A stretch of 48,563 bases of DNA from Lachnospiraceae bacterium. Lineage in GTDB: Bacteria > Bacillota > Clostridia > Lachnospirales > Lachnospiraceae. Location of the stretch: positions 1-48,563 of the forward strand of contig VSNM01000042.1 of the NCBI GenBank assembly GCA_009774245.1, given 5' to 3'. This document shows positions 17,876-27,836 of this stretch, in pieces. The translations under genes and the position numbers were made by a program. The stretch's first letter is position 1. Every line of letters begins with the position of its first letter. Below the pieces are notes generated by a model that did not search any database, was not told the origin of the DNA, and saw only the letters and a list, made by a program, of their open reading frames with translations.

Positions 17876-18737
17876 CCGATTGACAAAGCATTATGGCAGC
17901 AAGACAGCGGTGGAGCAGGTCAGTGCGGCCTTAGAACCGGGGGTATATGGTCTGCTGGGGGCAAACGGCGCAGGAAAGACAACTCTGATGCGGATGCTGT
18001 GTGCCATTCTGGAAGCAACCTCGGGGGAGGTATATCTGGATGGGAAAAACATTGTCACCATGGGGGCAGATTACAGAAATGTACTGGGATATCTACCGCA
18101 GGATTTCGGATATTATCCGGGTTATACGGCGGCGGAATTTTTGATGTACATCTCTGCCCTCAAGGGGATACCCAAAAAAATTGCAAAGAAACGGTCGCGG
18201 GAATTGTTGGAGGAAGTAGGGCTAAGTGATGTGGCGGACAAGAAGATCAGAACCTTTTCTGGCGGTATGAAACAGCGGGTAGGAATCGCACAGGCATTGT
18301 TGAACCAACCGGATATATTGATCTTAGATGAGCCGACAGCGGGCTTAGATCCGAAGGAGCGGGTACGGTTTCGCAACCTGCTTTCCGATTATGCCGGAGA
18401 TAAAATCGTGATTCTGTCCACACATATTGTCTCTGATATTGAGGCCATCGCGGATGAAGTGCTGCTAATGAAAAATGGAAAATTTGTGCTGCAGGGCGCT
18501 GTCCCTGATTTAATCAGAAAAGTAGACGGCAAGGTATGGGAACTGGCAGTCGCTCCGGAGGAAGCGAAAAGATGGCAGGCAAAATTGACAGTTGCGAATT
18601 TGCGGCATGAGGGCAGACAGGTGGTGCTTCGCATGATCTCCGACCGCAGGCCGGATGAAGCGGCTGTTTTGTGCGAGGCTACATTGGAGGATTTGTATTT
18701 ATACTATTTTCCGACAGAGGAAGGAGTGCATTCGTGA
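17859..18737 (+). CDS. ABC transporter ATP-binding protein
   Basis: 292 residues. Walker A GANGAGKT at 34-41, Q-loop LPQDFGYYPGYTA near 79-91, signature SGGMKQ at 134-139, Walker B ILILDEP at 153-159, and STHIVSDIE for the H-loop. The pattern fits the CcmA-like group that partners ABC-2 permeases in drug or peptide export. A GGAAGGAAGGG site precedes ATG. It is paired with the permease gene, whose ATG overlaps its TGA. Confidence 0.9.
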   Translation: MELLLDRLTKHYGSKTAVEQVSAALEPGVYGLLGANGAGKTTLMRMLCAILEATSGEVYLDGKNIVTMGADYRNVLGYLPQDFGYYPGYTAAEFLMYISALKGIPKKIAKKRSRELLEEVGLSDVADKKIRTFSGGMKQRVGIAQALLNQPDILILDEPTAGLDPKERVRFRNLLSDYAGDKIVILSTHIVSDIEAIADEVLLMKNGKFVLQGAVPDLIRKVDGKVWELAVAPEEAKRWQAKLTVANLRHEGRQVVLRMISDRRPDEAAVLCEATLEDLYLYYFPTEEGVHS

Positions 18738-19948
18738 TGGAACTGTTTTTATTGGAGCATAAAAAATTATGGCGCAAGATGAGCACCAGAGTCAGTGTCA
18801 TTCTGTGTTTTATTTATGTGGTGGTTTTTGGAAGTATACTTTCATTCCAATGGTTTAGCTTTGGGAGCTCTGATGGCTATACCACCGCTTTCGGAAATAA
18901 TTTTGACGGATATCGCGTGATAAGGGACAGCCAGGAATATTCACTGAGGTTTGGAGGAGTGCTTACGGATGAAAGCATACAGCAGATGGTTCGGGATTAC
19001 CAGAGAATGAGACTGGCGGACGAGGATGCGGTATTAGAAACAACAGATAGATATCTCATCAATAGCTGGCTGGGGAGTTTATATCCGGAGCTTGAGAATG
19101 CGGATATATACAAAACAATGATGAGTTACGTAGATTCGGAGAAATTGACTGGCTTTTATGAGAGAAGGCAGGCGACAATTGAAGATTTCCTGGAAATCAA
19201 CAACCAGACCGGCGCGGAGCGGGCGTATCTTTTACAGATGAATAATAAGGTAACGAAGCCATTCCGATATGAGTGGGCGGAAGGGTGGTCGCAGTTACTT
19301 GGCAGTATCGTCGCCGATATGGGTATTGTAATGGCGCTGTTTCTGGCAATTACATTGTCGCCGTTATTTGCAGGGGAATGGCATGATAATACAAGTTCAT
19401 TGGTTTTGACAACAAAGAACGGGTGGAATCGGATTGCCTGCGCAAAGATCGGTGCAGGTCTGTTATTTACAGTGGAATTTTTTGCAATTCTCACAGTGGG
19501 AAATGTTGTCTCGCAGATCTTCTTTCTGGGAACTGCAGGGTGGGATATGCCGATTCAGTTGATCAAACTGATTGCCATCGCACCGCTCAATATGCTTCAG
19601 GCGGAGATTTACGAATATGCATTTGCTTTATTAGGAGCAATCGGATTTGCGGGAGTTGTCATGCTCCTGTCAGCCAGGATCAGAAGCAATGTGCTGGCAT
19701 TGCTGTTTAGTCTGGCGGTTGTGTATAGCCCGATGATGATTGCGGAGTATCTGCCATATGGAGTGCAGAAGGCATTGGACTTGATTCCACTGGCAGGAAG
19801 CGCGACGGATATATTTCGTACAAATACGTTTCATATTCTGGGCAAATATATATGGTCGCCGTATTTATTGATAACTGTTCCGGTTCTGATCGGCGTCCTG
19901 TGTATGCCGTTTGCGGTAAAGGGGTGGGCGAGACGGTCGAAGGTTTAA
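18737..19948 (+). CDS. ABC-2-type permease subunit
   Basis: 403 residues when started at the ATG at 18737 (MELFLLEHKKLWRKM), which overlaps the stop of the ATPase gene; the longer open frame upstream is only ATPase sequence in another frame. One N-terminal membrane helix (about 18-38), a large extracytoplasmic part to about 205, then five more helices. This is the layout of ABC-2 permeases with a first outside loop. It would form the channel with the preceding ATPase. Substrate unknown; the sigma-factor context suggests a stress or antimicrobial role. Confidence 0.8.
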   Translation: MELFLLEHKKLWRKMSTRVSVILCFIYVVVFGSILSFQWFSFGSSDGYTTAFGNNFDGYRVIRDSQEYSLRFGGVLTDESIQQMVRDYQRMRLADEDAVLETTDRYLINSWLGSLYPELENADIYKTMMSYVDSEKLTGFYERRQATIEDFLEINNQTGAERAYLLQMNNKVTKPFRYEWAEGWSQLLGSIVADMGIVMALFLAITLSPLFAGEWHDNTSSLVLTTKNGWNRIACAKIGAGLLFTVEFFAILTVGNVVSQIFFLGTAGWDMPIQLIKLIAIAPLNMLQAEIYEYAFALLGAIGFAGVVMLLSARIRSNVLALLFSLAVVYSPMMIAEYLPYGVQKALDLIPLAGSATDIFRTNTFHILGKYIWSPYLLITVPVLIGVLCMPFAVKGWARRSKV

Positions 19949-20301
19949 TTCTTTGCCCTTTATGACTTTGTCTCCGATGCCTGCTTTTTTTCCTACAATC
20001 TTGAAGAAATATCCTGCGCAATCTAAGCACTTATTTTCCTGCAATTCCTAAGGAAAGGTGAGAAATTGAATCAGGAAATGAAAAACAAGACACTTTCTTT
20101 GTCGGATACACTCCACAATTTTTACATTTGGTTATTTGATACTCTCGGCATCAGAGCAGTACAGTTGTGATTGTCAGCCGGTTCAATCATCCTCAGCATA
20201 CACTGCCAACAGTTTCAACTGTACTGCGTAAATACCTTAGGAACTGTAGAAAACGGGACGGCGCAGGGCTGAAAGATATAAGCAAAAGCATTGGTGCAAA
20301 C
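19949..20301. other. Gap without a convincing gene
   Basis: There is no long ORF. A TTG at 20066 with AAGGAAAGGTGAG upstream could encode 34 residues (including LSLSDTLHNFYIWLF), probably a relic. CTTAGGAACTGTAG near 20231 resembles ends of the AAGGAACTGT element family. No terminator was seen after the ABC permease gene. Confidence 0.4.
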
Positions 20302-22110
20302 TCATCCGATCAGGCATTCTTTCCCCCTGAATGCGAATCCGTATTTTCTGATCTGTTCTGGCGCAAAGCCCTCCGCAATCAACTCTGCCTCGTAGTTCTT
20401 CTCGTCAATCTGCCTGCGGGCATTGGCCAAGGTGTCTTCAAGCGTCTTTTCCTCATCATCTGCATCCAGAACCTTGAACTCAAATATAAACGCTTTTTCT
20501 GTCCTGTCAAGCGGCTCAATTAGGACATCATAGCGCCCGTAACCGCTCTCCCTGTTTGAGCGGACTTTGTACCTGTCCGCAAGATTGACCACCATGCCGA
20601 GCACAAAGCCATGGTAAAACCGCTCAGGCTGCGTTTCCTCGGATGGATGGTTTCCGCTGTCAAACGAGCTGAATGTTTGGAGTGCGACTTTGTTCATAAA
20701 CGTGTTCATCTTCCGCACGTTATCGCTAAGCATGGCTCTGATGAACTCATTGTAGATGCTTTCTGTGTCGCCTGCAAACCAGCCCCTTACCATATTTTTA
20801 AACATAATGGTTACTTCCCTGTTTGTGAGTGTCAGCGTATAAAGTTGTGTCTTGTCTTCTCCCACGACCTCCACCTCAAGAATTTTTAAATATCCTGTCG
20901 CCAGCAGCAGGCTCCAGACGGCATCAGTGTCTCCATCCAACTGGTTGAACACAATCTGCTCGTCGATCATGGCTTTGAAACTGCCACCTTTTATGAGTAT
21001 TTCCATGGTCTGCTTGATTTCCTTGGTTCCTGTCTGTATTAGAGAATTTACGAGACTGTTTGAGCTGGTGTTCGCCCAGTAGGCTCTGTATTTTCCTTCT
21101 TCCTCAATAAATGATGTTATTGACCATGGGTTATAGATATCTGTATATTTTCCAAATGTAAACCCGTCATACCACTGTTTGACTCCCTGTTTTTGGTCTC
21201 CCAGTCCCATATCGTCAAGCGCCTGAAACACTTCTTCCTCCGTGAAGCCAAATGACGTGGCATATTGATTCGATGTTGCGGTGACTACTTTGAGATTATT
21301 GAGCTCAGAGAAGATACTCTCTTTTGATATTCTCGTGATACCTGTAATGATGCCCCTATACAGATGCGGGTTTGTCTTAAATGTCATGGCAAAAAAGCTC
21401 TTGAAAAAGCTGACTGCCTCGTCCCAGTATCCGCCAAGCCACGCTTCCTGCATCGGAGTGTCATATTCGTCGAGGAGGATAATGATTTCCTTTCCATAAT
21501 AGCTGTTCATAAACTTTGCCATCTGGCGAACCGCTCCCACGGCTATCCTGTCATCCATTCCAATCTTTATGCTTTCGTAATACTCCTTCTCATTGGGAGA
21601 CAGCGCTGTGCCCTGCATTATGCGGATATTGTCATTGTAGAGATCGGCCACCACCTCTGTCATCCTGTATTTCATCTCATCACAGTTCGTTGCCTTGATT
21701 CCTGCAAAGCTTAAGGATATCACTGGATATGTTCCCTGAAGCTGTCTGTATTTCTCATCGCTCCAGATATCAAGTCCCTCAAAAAGGTCTCCCCGGTCTG
21801 CATATTTATTGGAGAAAAAGCACTCTGTCATGCTCATGTTCAGCGTCTTGCCAAAACGTCGCGGGCGTGTGATGAGCGTCACTGCCGATCCGGTATTCCA
21901 CCATTCCCTGATAAATCCCGTCTTATCGATATAAAATCTGTCCTCTTCCCTTATCCTGTCAAAACGCTGTTCTCCTATGTTCACTATTGGTCTGCCACCC
22001 ATATATGCACCATATCCTTTCAATCCGTGTCCTAACAGTTCCTTATCCAGTTTTCCATTTCTTCGCATAAGGAACTTTTTGTTAGCCCTTTTTCCTTTAT
22101 AGTTTATCAT
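20302..22110 (-). CDS. AAA-ATPase-like protein with C-terminal PD-(D/E)XK domain
   Basis: 602 residues; the conserved family start is probably the ATG at about 22002 (MGGRPIVNIGEQRFDRIREE), though upstream ATGs are in frame. The N-terminal half is the AAA-ATPase-like domain: FYIDKTGFIREWW, then TRPRRFGKTLNMSM as a modified Walker A (about 81-94) and IIILLDEYDTPM as Walker B. The C-terminal quarter carries KVRSNRESGYGRYDVLIEP and AFIFEFKVLDADDEEKTLED, the PD-(D/E)XK core of the DUF1703 type. Such genes occur in many copies in gut Clostridia; function unknown. A deleted copy lies at 5358. Confidence 0.85.
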   Translation of the reverse strand: MINYKGKRANKKFLMRRNGKLDKELLGHGLKGYGAYMGGRPIVNIGEQRFDRIREEDRFYIDKTGFIREWWNTGSAVTLITRPRRFGKTLNMSMTECFFSNKYADRGDLFEGLDIWSDEKYRQLQGTYPVISLSFAGIKATNCDEMKYRMTEVVADLYNDNIRIMQGTALSPNEKEYYESIKIGMDDRIAVGAVRQMAKFMNSYYGKEIIILLDEYDTPMQEAWLGGYWDEAVSFFKSFFAMTFKTNPHLYRGIITGITRISKESIFSELNNLKVVTATSNQYATSFGFTEEEVFQALDDMGLGDQKQGVKQWYDGFTFGKYTDIYNPWSITSFIEEEGKYRAYWANTSSNSLVNSLIQTGTKEIKQTMEILIKGGSFKAMIDEQIVFNQLDGDTDAVWSLLLATGYLKILEVEVVGEDKTQLYTLTLTNREVTIMFKNMVRGWFAGDTESIYNEFIRAMLSDNVRKMNTFMNKVALQTFSSFDSGNHPSEETQPERFYHGFVLGMVVNLADRYKVRSNRESGYGRYDVLIEPLDRTEKAFIFEFKVLDADDEEKTLEDTLANARRQIDEKNYEAELIAEGFAPEQIRKYGFAFRGKECLIG

Positions 22111-22227
22111 ATCGCAGTCAAAATAAACAGTAGCAAATACAAATCATTTTGTGGTAATGTCAGAAAAACAGTGGCATGATAATTGTCGGGCAATTAGAAA
22201 AATCACCAGATAGGAAGTTTAGCCAAT

Positions 22228-22401
22228 ATGATAGAACTGATTATATGTGATGATGATGCCATGTCACTAAATCAAACCAGACAATTTCTGACAGACATGA
22301 TGCATCAGTGGAATGAGGAAATCGAGATTATGACATATACGGATTCGGACAGCCTGATGAAAAGAATCCGTTCTGAAAATGAGCAGAAAGTGCCAGTTTG
22401 A
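22228..22401 (+). pseudogene. Receiver fragment of an agr/LytTR-type response regulator
   Basis: 57 residues from ATG 22228: MIELIICDDDAMSLNQTRQF and onward is the first half of a receiver domain with the D8/D9/D10 pocket. The frame stops before the phospho-acceptor region, and the sensor gene begins inside its last codons in another frame. A deletion removed the rest of the receiver and the LytTR DNA-binding domain. Confidence 0.7.
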
Positions 22402-23500
22402 GTTCGCGGCGCTGGTGTCTGTCCTGATTGTGGAAGTGATCGATTTTTTCTTACCATTTTCACTTGGGAGAAGCATGGTAAGCTCCGCGCTTGTCTTTTA
22501 TCTGTTTCAGGTACTTTTATACAGAAAATATTACATCAAGTGCGCGGCGCTGAGTCTGTTTTATATGCTGATGCTCGCCATGTCGGATTTCAGTATCCTT
22601 GTCGTGTGCAGCATGACAAGCGGGAAGCCGTTTGATGCCTTTTTGACCATATCGGTATACCGCGTCATAGCGACAGTGATTCACACACTGGTATTGTCCT
22701 TTGTGGTATACCTGATTTATCATATCAGTGAAAATACGTTCCACATGGGAAAGCGGTATGTCATCTCCCTTCTGGTGCTGAGCATTCTGATCTTGGTGCT
22801 GACATTGCTGATATTCCAGCATTTTTTGTCAATGGGGCATATCAGTCTGGCGGATTTGTCTGTGTGGGGAATGCTGGTGGCGCTGTCACTGGTTTCGTTC
22901 TTTTATATTATCCGTCTAGTACTCCATCCGATCAGAAATTAGACTTGTGGGCTGCATGGTTCGTGCCAGTGCTAGGCAAAATTTCGACGGCGATGCGGTG
23001 GCATCGTCTAGAAATTTTAACGACGCAATGGTGCGAAACAGGCGGTTCACGAGTTTAATTTCTGGCTGGATGGAGTACTAGCACGGACATACACTGTCCA
23101 GCAGGAAAATATGCTATTGAGTATGCACAATGAAATGCTGCTGAAATCTCTGGAAGAAAACAGAAAAAGCTATGAAGTCTGGAAGTCGGAGATTCATGCC
23201 ATCGCGTCGGTGCTCGGCAATCTGCTGGACAATGCCATTACAGCAGGTGCAGAAGTCAGTGGAAGTAATATTGAAGTGAATATTTATATGGTAAACAATA
23301 ATCTCTGCATAAAAATCTGTAATCAGACGGTTTCGGAGCATATTGATTTTACGCAGACATCGGCGCCGGACAGGCTGCGGCATGGAATCGGGTTGAGGAG
23401 TGTGCGTAACAGCGTTCAAAAAATGGACGGGGAGTTCAGCATCGGGGAGCGTGACGGGGTTGTCACCGCATTTGTTACACTTTATAATGTCTGCCCGTGA
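22379..23500 (+). pseudogene. AgrC-like sensor histidine kinase, interrupted and deleted
   Basis: 22379-22919 encodes about 180 residues of membrane sensor with about six helices, ending YIIRLV. The frame is broken by palindromic element C (22920-23077). It resumes with LARTYTVQQENMLL and a GHKL ATPase domain (to 23500) with N-box GNLLDNAI and GIGLRSV. Removing the element plus one CTAG copy gives a continuous frame. The segment with the phosphorylated histidine is also missing (SYEVWKSEI runs straight into HAIASVLGNLLDN), so the kinase would be dead even after excision. Confidence 0.8.
22920..23077. repeat. Palindromic element C (158 bp) inside the kinase gene
   Basis: CTAG lies at 22916-22919 and 23078-23081. 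Ends: TACTCCATCCGATCAGAAAT at the left and, read in reverse from the right, TACTCCATCCAGCCAGAAAT. The exact centre is CGATGC (22991-22996), loop GGTG, GCATCG (23001-23006), with AAAATTTC/GAAATTTT further out. There is no coding capacity. This is the clearest case of insertion because the host gene is known. Confidence 0.88.
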
Positions 23501-23618
23501 TCAAATGCGCATGACCAAATACACAAAGAAAACAGCCAGACAGACAAATAAGTGGCGAATCCTGAAAAAGTGAGGTGAAATGATTTTTGCTAAGCGGCAA
23601 AGTCATATTATTAAAGGA

Positions 23619-23646
23619 CAATACTGCGCAATTTTGCGCAGTATTG
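23619..23646. promoter_or_regulatory. Perfect 12-bp inverted repeat before the AAA+ gene
   Basis: CAATACTGCGCA and TGCGCAGTATTG enclose a 4-nt loop (ATTT), 65 bp upstream of the start at 23711. It may be an operator or the terminator of the kinase relic; no T-run follows directly. Confidence 0.55.
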
Positions 23647-23710
23647 TATGATATTGTATTTTTAAGGAAAAGAAAACAAGATATGGAGAGCTTTTAGGGG
23701 AGGTAATGTT

Positions 23711-25714
23711 ATGGCAAAAAAATTATCTTTATTAAAACCGGAGTTGAAGCAAAAATATCTGAGAAATGCAGTATCAGAACATGTAGAATATATCGACGTG
23801 CCTGGGGACATCGGAATCGATGCGCTTCAATCAGATATCAAAAATGGTGCTGTGCATATGAAAGAGCTTGAACAGCTGATTACAAAGAAAAAAGAACCGA
23901 AATATATTATTATTAATGCTGAAAATGAGGAACAGGGATATATGGCAGTCAGTTATATGGCAGCATGTTTTGCCAAAAAACATCATGTGATTGAAAAGGA
24001 AGAAGATTTGGGAGAAGTGACGGAGGCATCGGACACGGAGGAAAATGAAAAACCGGAGTATATCGAATTACCGGAAGATGAGGACAATTGGGAGGAAGAA
24101 TGCTGGCAGGAGACAGCATATCGCGTTCCGGTGATAAGCGTGGTAGAGCTGATGGCTGAATTCAATAAAAACAGGGACCCGTTTTCTCCATTTACTTCCG
24201 GAAATTTCATGATTGGTGCCGAGGGGAAACATTTGAGGCATGAACCATATTGGTTTCAATGCAGAAGAGAGGCAGTATGTATCAATATGAAAGAAGCATT
24301 ATCGTCTAATATGCATGTTGGATTTGGAATGGATAACACAGATACTTATATGGATGGACTAAGATTTTTTGCTAAAAATGATAAAGTTTACATTATCAAT
24401 GTACAACGGCGGACATATTACGAACCGATTGAAGATGAAGAATATGAAAGTGAAACGGAACAGTATATAGAAGCCTATCCTTTAAAAAACCAGATATTAT
24501 TGGCTTTCTCTGCCGACGAGGCAACGGTATGTCTGAAAAAAGAATCAGAAAAGAAGCATTATTTTGCAAACATTTTATGGTCGTGGTTTAACAGGTATGG
24601 TATGAAAGCGAAAAAAGGATTTAAATATGAGCCGATAATCAACATCATTATGGCAATGGAGAACAGTAACATCTGTAATATGATAGAAAAAGTATTACAG
24701 TATGCAATCAAGGATAAGGACACAGTAGAAGGACTCGGGCTGACCAATGCGGATTTTGCTTTTATCGACCGTTTCGTAACAAGCTATGGCGGAAAGAAGG
24801 GCAAATCAGAAAAATATGCAAAATCCGCAAGGGAGCAGCTTGAGCAGGAGCTGATTGGCATGGACACGATAAAACAGCAGGTAATGGATGTCGTAAATGT
24901 CATGAAATTCAACAAAATCAGAGAAAGCATGGGAATAAGGGGCGCGCAGTACCACAACGTGCATCTGATGCTGGGAGCTCCAGGTACGGCAAAAACCACC
25001 GTGGCAAAGCTTATGGGAGAAATCATGATGGAAGAGAAGCTGCTGCCATGCAATCGGTTTTCCTGTATTAATGGCGCCGAATTAAAGGGAATGTATGTAG
25101 GACATTCCGCGCCCAAGGTCAAAAGCCTGTTTGATAACAATGACATCATTGTCATTGACGAGGCATACTCCATTGTCGACATGAGGGGCGAGACGGATTC
25201 CTTCAGCAATGAAGCAATTGCTCAGCTGGTCATCGAGCTGGAAAATCACGCAACGGACAAGCTGGTCATCTTTGCAGGTTATGGCGGACAAAATGTCAGT
25301 GAACGCAATAACCGCATGAAGCCGTTCCTTGACGCAAATCCGGGAATCAAGAGCCGTATCAATTCGACATTTTATTTCGAGTCGTATCAGGCGGACGAAA
25401 TGGTAGGAATTTTTGGGAAACTTGCCCAGAATGAGCATTATCAAATAGAAGAGGGCGCCGAACATGACTTGTGGCAATACTTTGAAAGCCGTAGAATGGA
25501 TAATAATTTTGGCAACGGAAGGGAAGCAAGGAGCCTTTTGGAAGCGAGCCTTTTGGAAATGTCCAAGCGCGTGCTGGGGCAGAAGGGAAAAGGGAAGCTT
25601 ACAAAGAAGGATGTCAGGTTTATTTATGCAGAGGACATCAAAAAAGCGATTGGCAGGGCACGCATAGCAAACGAGGTACAGCACGGAAGGGGAGTAAAAC
25701 CGATAGGTTTTTAA
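23711..25714 (+). CDS. SpoVK/CbbX-like AAA+ ATPase with long unique N-terminus
   Basis: 667 residues. The AAA+ module lies at about 365-640: IGMDTIKQQVMDVVNVMKFN, Walker A GAPGTAKTT from residue 422, FSCINGAELKGMYVGHSAPK (pore-loop region), Walker B IIVIDEA with D483/E484, and a sensor segment GIKSRINSTFYFESYQADEM. This matches the CbbX/SpoVK clade. The first 360 residues, with an acidic stretch around 98-130, are not recognised. It is not in a sporulation or Rubisco context; next come an unknown protein and a WYL regulator on the same strand. GGGGAGGTAATGTT precedes the ATG. Role unknown; a remodelling ATPase of an accessory system is plausible. Confidence 0.8.
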   Translation: MAKKLSLLKPELKQKYLRNAVSEHVEYIDVPGDIGIDALQSDIKNGAVHMKELEQLITKKKEPKYIIINAENEEQGYMAVSYMAACFAKKHHVIEKEEDLGEVTEASDTEENEKPEYIELPEDEDNWEEECWQETAYRVPVISVVELMAEFNKNRDPFSPFTSGNFMIGAEGKHLRHEPYWFQCRREAVCINMKEALSSNMHVGFGMDNTDTYMDGLRFFAKNDKVYIINVQRRTYYEPIEDEEYESETEQYIEAYPLKNQILLAFSADEATVCLKKESEKKHYFANILWSWFNRYGMKAKKGFKYEPIINIIMAMENSNICNMIEKVLQYAIKDKDTVEGLGLTNADFAFIDRFVTSYGGKKGKSEKYAKSAREQLEQELIGMDTIKQQVMDVVNVMKFNKIRESMGIRGAQYHNVHLMLGAPGTAKTTVAKLMGEIMMEEKLLPCNRFSCINGAELKGMYVGHSAPKVKSLFDNNDIIVIDEAYSIVDMRGETDSFSNEAIAQLVIELENHATDKLVIFAGYGGQNVSERNNRMKPFLDANPGIKSRINSTFYFESYQADEMVGIFGKLAQNEHYQIEEGAEHDLWQYFESRRMDNNFGNGREARSLLEASLLEMSKRVLGQKGKGKLTKKDVRFIYAEDIKKAIGRARIANEVQHGRGVKPIGF

Positions 25715-25816
25715 GCATTTTAGACAATGCAGGCAAAGCAGAGCGCTTGACGTCTGCGTTATAAAATGATATCCTGATTTTTGTGTTATTATGAAATATG
25801 AATTGGAGATGAGAAA

Positions 25817-26746
25817 ATGAATGAAAATTTTGTAGAACGAGAAGAGCTTTTCGGCTTCCATAGCGAATATTATATATATCCTGAATGGTGGAAGGGAGAA
25901 TCCTGCTCTTTTGTTGAAATGATGAAAGGGTATACTACATTTTCTGAATATAAGAATGATATTTATTATTTATGCGATCATGGGAAAACAATTGTTCAAT
26001 TTAATCCTGCGAAACAGACAGCACATGCGATTAAGATGGAGAATAAGGAGGACTATAGCTGCCTTGCCGTCAATTGTCATGGATATTTTTTATATAATGA
26101 ACAGTCAGTGACGTTGTATGGATTTGGCGGTGAAAAAAGATATACACATAAGTATCAAAAGAAGAAACCAGAATGTATTTATATCCATGATTCAAAGGTA
26201 TTTTATTCAGATACAAAGGGAACGCATTCCGCAATCCTTTGCGTAGACATGCTGACAAAGGAAGCTCGGACAATTTGGAGCATGGATAAAGGGGACACGG
26301 TATTTGACCGTGGGCTGCGTGATATGTACATGCATAAATATGGCGAAGAATTACCGTTTTTTCCCAATCCATCTAACGTTGGTATGTCATGCAGATTTCT
26401 CTATGCAAATGCAGGACGGATTATAGCAGGTTATGTACGATGTAAGGGTTCCAACACGGTTTCCTATATTTTAAATATTGACATCAGGACACAGAAAAGG
26501 AATATAATGGATTGCTTTGCGTTTGCGGACCGTTATCATCGGCCGTCAACGAATGACAAATTTGTTTTTTCATTCAATATGCAAAATGATACTGTTTGGG
26601 AAAAATTCAATGAAGGTGTCGGAGGACAAATTAATCTTGCTTGCAAAATCAGGTGCACTTTTATGAATAAATTGAAAACCATATCGGTTTTTTATGCACA
26701 CGGACGCAGAAAAGATGTATTCAGCGAAAGCTGTCTGTGTTCGTAG
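25817..26746 (+). CDS. Unknown protein, beta-propeller-like repeats
   Basis: 309 residues. Repeating short strands with aromatic and Gly residues (KNDIYYLCDHGKTIVQFNP, CHGYFLYNEQSVTLYGFGGE, DSKVFYSDTKGTHSAILCVD) suggest a beta-propeller of the DUF5050 type without a signal peptide. The last 30 residues (FMNKLKTISVFYAHGRRKDV) look unlike the rest, so the end may be altered. It follows the AAA+ gene by 102 bp and could be its partner. GGAGATGAGAAA precedes the ATG. Confidence 0.6.
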   Translation: MNENFVEREELFGFHSEYYIYPEWWKGESCSFVEMMKGYTTFSEYKNDIYYLCDHGKTIVQFNPAKQTAHAIKMENKEDYSCLAVNCHGYFLYNEQSVTLYGFGGEKRYTHKYQKKKPECIYIHDSKVFYSDTKGTHSAILCVDMLTKEARTIWSMDKGDTVFDRGLRDMYMHKYGEELPFFPNPSNVGMSCRFLYANAGRIIAGYVRCKGSNTVSYILNIDIRTQKRNIMDCFAFADRYHRPSTNDKFVFSFNMQNDTVWEKFNEGVGGQINLACKIRCTFMNKLKTISVFYAHGRRKDVFSESCLCS

Positions 26747-26770
26747 TAAATGTTATTGTGGAAGCGGTAA

Positions 26771-26814
26771 TGCGGATATCTATGTTGCTATGCGCAATAT
26801 GATATCCGCTTTTT
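26771..26814 (+). terminator. Terminator between the unknown and WYL genes
   Basis: GCGGATATC (26772-26780) pairs with GATATCCGC (26801-26809), followed by TTTTT. Confidence 0.75.
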
Positions 26815-26874
26815 CGTGTATTTCCAAGGAATTTGGAAGCAGCCAGCGGAAAAACGATATAGGGAAGCGGGGAA

Positions 26875-27666
26875 ATGGATATGCGTGAAAATGACAAAAA
26901 AAAGAAACCGGAAAATGCAAGATGGAATTTATTGCTGATATTGAATGTCCTTAAAAAATATACAAGTGATGAACAGCCGATGTCAGCAAGCGATATTTGC
27001 AGGAAGGTGAATCAGGAGTTTGCAGGGCTGGTTGATGAGGAAAACGCAAAGGTTATCAGTACAGATACGGTGAAAAGAACCTTGGATGCGCTTGTTTATG
27101 ATTTTTTTGGAAAAAGACAGATTCTTGATTTTGAGGTTCATTGTGTGATGAAAACAAAAGACGGGTATACGGAATATGACTATGGCGATGAGCAGGCAAA
27201 AGGGTATAAAAAATTCTACTATTATGAAGGGGAATTTTCGACATCGGAGATTAGGACACTGATTGATGTCATAGAGACACACAGCTATTTCAGTGATGAG
27301 GATGTCTGCGGGATTGTGGAAAAGCTGATTCATCTACGGCCATGTACATACAGGGGCAGGCAGTATCATGACAGCGCAAGGGAAAACAGGGATGAGGACT
27401 CCCTGCTTTTGATGAATATTGATTATTTAAGTGAAATTATTGAAAACCAAAATCGTGCACGGATAGAATACTGTTATTATAACGAGGAGAAGAAGCTTGT
27501 AACAAGACCGGGTTATCCCAAAGAGGTGGAACCCCTGACGCTGATGTGGGGCAACGGTTATTATTATATGCTGGCATATAATGAAAAATATGGCAGCATT
27601 GTCAATTACAGAGTGGACAGGATACGGGACATCCGGCAGAGATATTTAACATTCCAAGAATCATAA
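26875..27666 (+). CDS. WYL-domain transcriptional regulator, short at the C-terminus
   Basis: 263 residues. The N-terminal winged helix (about 15-75: LLILNVLKKYTSDEQPMSAS) and WYL domain (about 145-250: NQNRARIEYCYYNEEKK, then EVEPLTLMWGNGYYYMLAYN and IVNYRVDRI) are clear. WYL proteins bind nucleic-acid or nucleotide ligands and often control phage-defence genes. The protein ends just after YRVDRIRDIRQRYL; most relatives continue for another 40-60 residues, so the C-terminal part is probably lost. Its 3' end overlaps the convergent small membrane gene by 65 bp. Confidence 0.8.
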   Translation: MDMRENDKKKKPENARWNLLLILNVLKKYTSDEQPMSASDICRKVNQEFAGLVDEENAKVISTDTVKRTLDALVYDFFGKRQILDFEVHCVMKTKDGYTEYDYGDEQAKGYKKFYYYEGEFSTSEIRTLIDVIETHSYFSDEDVCGIVEKLIHLRPCTYRGRQYHDSARENRDEDSLLLMNIDYLSEIIENQNRARIEYCYYNEEKKLVTRPGYPKEVEPLTLMWGNGYYYMLAYNEKYGSIVNYRVDRIRDIRQRYLTFQES

Positions 27667-27835
27667 TCAATATAAAGTTTTTGCGCCATATGATGTTTAA
27701 AAACGTATATAGCAAGACCGATAAACAGCCGATTACGATCAGTGCGGAAGATGCACTTTTCAAATTCCCTTTATAGACAGCGAAGAGCATTAAACCTGCA
27801 TAAAATATCGCAAGTATCACACCACAAATTCTCAT
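27602..27835 (-). CDS. Small membrane protein, last gene of the DUF2975 operon
   Basis: 77 residues with two or three hydrophobic segments (VILAIFYAGLMLFAVY, SALIVIGCLSVLLYTFL, FILIMILGML). AGGAGAGTAAA precedes the ATG at 27835, one base after the stop of the HTH gene. The last 15 or so residues lie antisense to the WYL gene and are probably an artefact of a deletion joint. Function unknown. Confidence 0.6.
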   Translation of the reverse strand: MRICGVILAIFYAGLMLFAVYKGNLKSASSALIVIGCLSVLLYTFLNIIWRKNFILIMILGMLNISAGCPVSCPLCN

Positions 27836-27836
27836 T